This document shows positions 4,257 through 5,207 of a stretch of 5,207 bases of DNA, in pieces (the first letter of the stretch is position 1; each line of letters starts with the position of its first letter). Both the position numbers and the translations under genes were made by a program. The DNA is taken from positions 1-5,207 of the forward strand of contig CANQYF010000055.1 in the NCBI GenBank assembly GCA_947628075.1. Reading direction: 5' to 3'. This DNA is from an uncultured Bacilli bacterium (GTDB lineage: Bacteria > Bacillota_I > Bacilli_A > RF39 > UBA660). Below the pieces are notes generated by a model. It worked only from the letters and a program-made list of their open reading frames with translations, searched no databases and was not told the DNA's origin.

Positions 4257-5207
4257 CTATTCATTAACAATAAACGGGTCAGCAATGGTACCTGTTCCCG
4301 ATGTAATCATTGTTCCCCTTTCTAAATAAAATACGGGACGGATTTTACTTAAGTGATTAACTTGTGTCCAAGAAAGATTTCCCTTATAATCTATAGGTTT
4401 TGCTCTTGCAGCGTTAGTAATTTTAGTACCACCAGTCATAGTCCATTCAGGTGATTGAGAACTTTTTTCATCATTATGACTTATATGAAGCCAACTTGTT
4501 ATAAGTACTTCTTCTTTATTAGCTGTTCCACCTTTTATATTTTTTAAGTAATCATTTCCTGTCATTAACCCTATCTTGGCATCTAATATATAACTTGGAC
4601 AAATTATCGTGTTTATGTTATCGGTCTCATACCAATTATAGGTATCTGCTATTTTGGTAAGCCATCCTTCTGGTAAGTATTCTGTTCCTATGAATATGTT
4701 ATTTCCTTCATCTAATCCATTTAATCTTTTATATAATTGACTTTCTGGCCAGGTTAATTCTTTTCCTTTATCATCATTCCATGCTTCACTCTGAGGCAAG
4801 ACTTCTTTTTTAATTATTTTTAATTGACCATCTTCATTTATTCCTATGATTCTATACATATATTTATCGGTATCTTGTGTACATCCTTCTTTGGAATAGG
4901 TTCCAAAACATATATAGTTATTTGTTACTTCTTCATATGTTCCTTGATATCTGAGTAAACCAGTATCTTTTGTTTCACTTAATGTTTTATTTATATCATA
5001 CTTTCTTATATATTCTTCTGTTTCACTTATCCCTATATCACATGTTAAATTTTGCATTTCAATTTCGACATTTATTTTTTTATCTGCTAAATAATTTTGT
5101 TCTTTTTCTTTATTCTCTATACTTACATAGCCATTTATTGTATTACTATCTCCACTTATTACATTTATCTCAATTGGTATTATTATTTCACCATTTGTAC
5201 TTTGTAA
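4257..5207 (-). CDS. C-terminal part of an unrecognised probable surface protein (5' end beyond the window)
   Basis: The frame stays open from the TAG stop at 4257-4259 to the right edge, giving 316 visible residues. The Met encoded at 5055-5057 is internal: the 50 codons upstream of it are all sense and continue the protein, and no SD precedes it. I cannot name the family with certainty. Counted from that internal Met, visible marks are YICFGTY with C50 and C59, a YMYRIIGINEDGQLKIIKKE block (66-85), W93/W103/W132/W142, KIGLMTGNDY (161-170), SPEWTMTGG (202-210) and a terminal RPVFYLERG (240-248) followed by a Gly/Thr-rich turn and DPFIV. This arrangement resembles, from memory, repeat-bearing secreted or wall-associated proteins common in gut Firmicutes and Mycoplasmatota, possibly with a lectin- or FGE-like fold (speculative). 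The upstream 50 residues are beta-rich (EIIIPIEINVIS). No transmembrane helix or sorting motif is visible, and any signal would lie off the edge. A terminator follows. Confidence 0.75.
   Translation of the reverse strand, partial: LQSTNGEIIIPIEINVISGDSNTINGYVSIENKEKEQNYLADKKINVEIEMQNLTCDIGISETEEYIRKYDINKTLSETKDTGLLRYQGTYEEVTNNYICFGTYSKEGCTQDTDKYMYRIIGINEDGQLKIIKKEVLPQSEAWNDDKGKELTWPESQLYKRLNGLDEGNNIFIGTEYLPEGWLTKIADTYNWYETDNINTIICPSYILDAKIGLMTGNDYLKNIKGGTANKEEVLITSWLHISHNDEKSSQSPEWTMTGGTKITNAARAKPIDYKGNLSWTQVNHLSKIRPVFYLERGTMITSGTGTIADPFIVNE

Noticed and set aside
5055..5057. ATG as the start of the right-hand minus-strand gene
   Set aside because: The frame is open for 50 codons upstream to the edge, the upstream codons continue a plausible beta-rich protein, and no SD lies before this ATG.
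867..5057. TGA read as Trp (Mycoplasma/Spiroplasma code)
   Set aside because: The Trp codons examined are TGG, and the frames are complete without any in-frame TGA.
1..5207. CRISPR array, insertion sequence or long repeat
   Set aside because: No regularly spaced direct repeats, transposase frame or terminal inverted repeats were seen. The many short A/T-rich repeats are expected from base composition.

Overview
The window is very AT-rich. All five complete proteins are rich in Lys, Asn and Ile, and the sigma-A-type promoters, Shine-Dalgarno (SD) sites and 3'-CCA-encoding tRNA genes point to a low-GC Gram-positive relative (Bacilli or gut 'Mycoplasmatota'-like lineages). Four of the five complete genes end in TAA... 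the partial gene ends in TAG, and the fifth complete reading frame is also TAA-terminated where checked; Trp is TGG where I checked it and no in-frame TGA is needed. Nothing therefore supports the Mycoplasma TGA=Trp code. The genus cannot be named from the sequence alone.

Left end (1-293): a tRNA cluster on the minus strand is transcribed Val(UAC) - Thr(UGU) - Tyr(GUA), with the Tyr gene cut by the window edge. A well-spaced promoter lies just upstream of tRNA-Val. Next comes a Nudix hydrolase (minus, 313-738). It is divergent from a compact helicase IV-like SF1A helicase (plus, 867-2318), and the 128 bp between them hold back-to-back promoters plus a hairpin that can bury the helicase SD.

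Right part (2305-5207): three genes lie on the minus strand. They read, in transcription order, as the C-terminal part of an unrecognised probable surface protein (start beyond the window), a DUF368/PopT-type undecaprenyl-phosphate translocase, and a metallo-beta-lactamase-fold hydrolase that meets the helicase tail-to-tail with a 14-bp overlap. Each seems to have its own promoter or terminator signals, so this looks like single-gene units rather than one operon. The DUF368 gene has a full-consensus promoter directly behind the terminator of the surface-protein gene.

The genes do not assemble into an obvious shared pathway: nucleotide sanitation, DNA unwinding, lipid-carrier recycling, a hydrolase and a surface protein. 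I see no convincing new multi-gene system. The items most worth a second look are the SD-masking hairpin of the helicase, the reduced helicase architecture, and the surface-protein family, whose true start lies outside the window.
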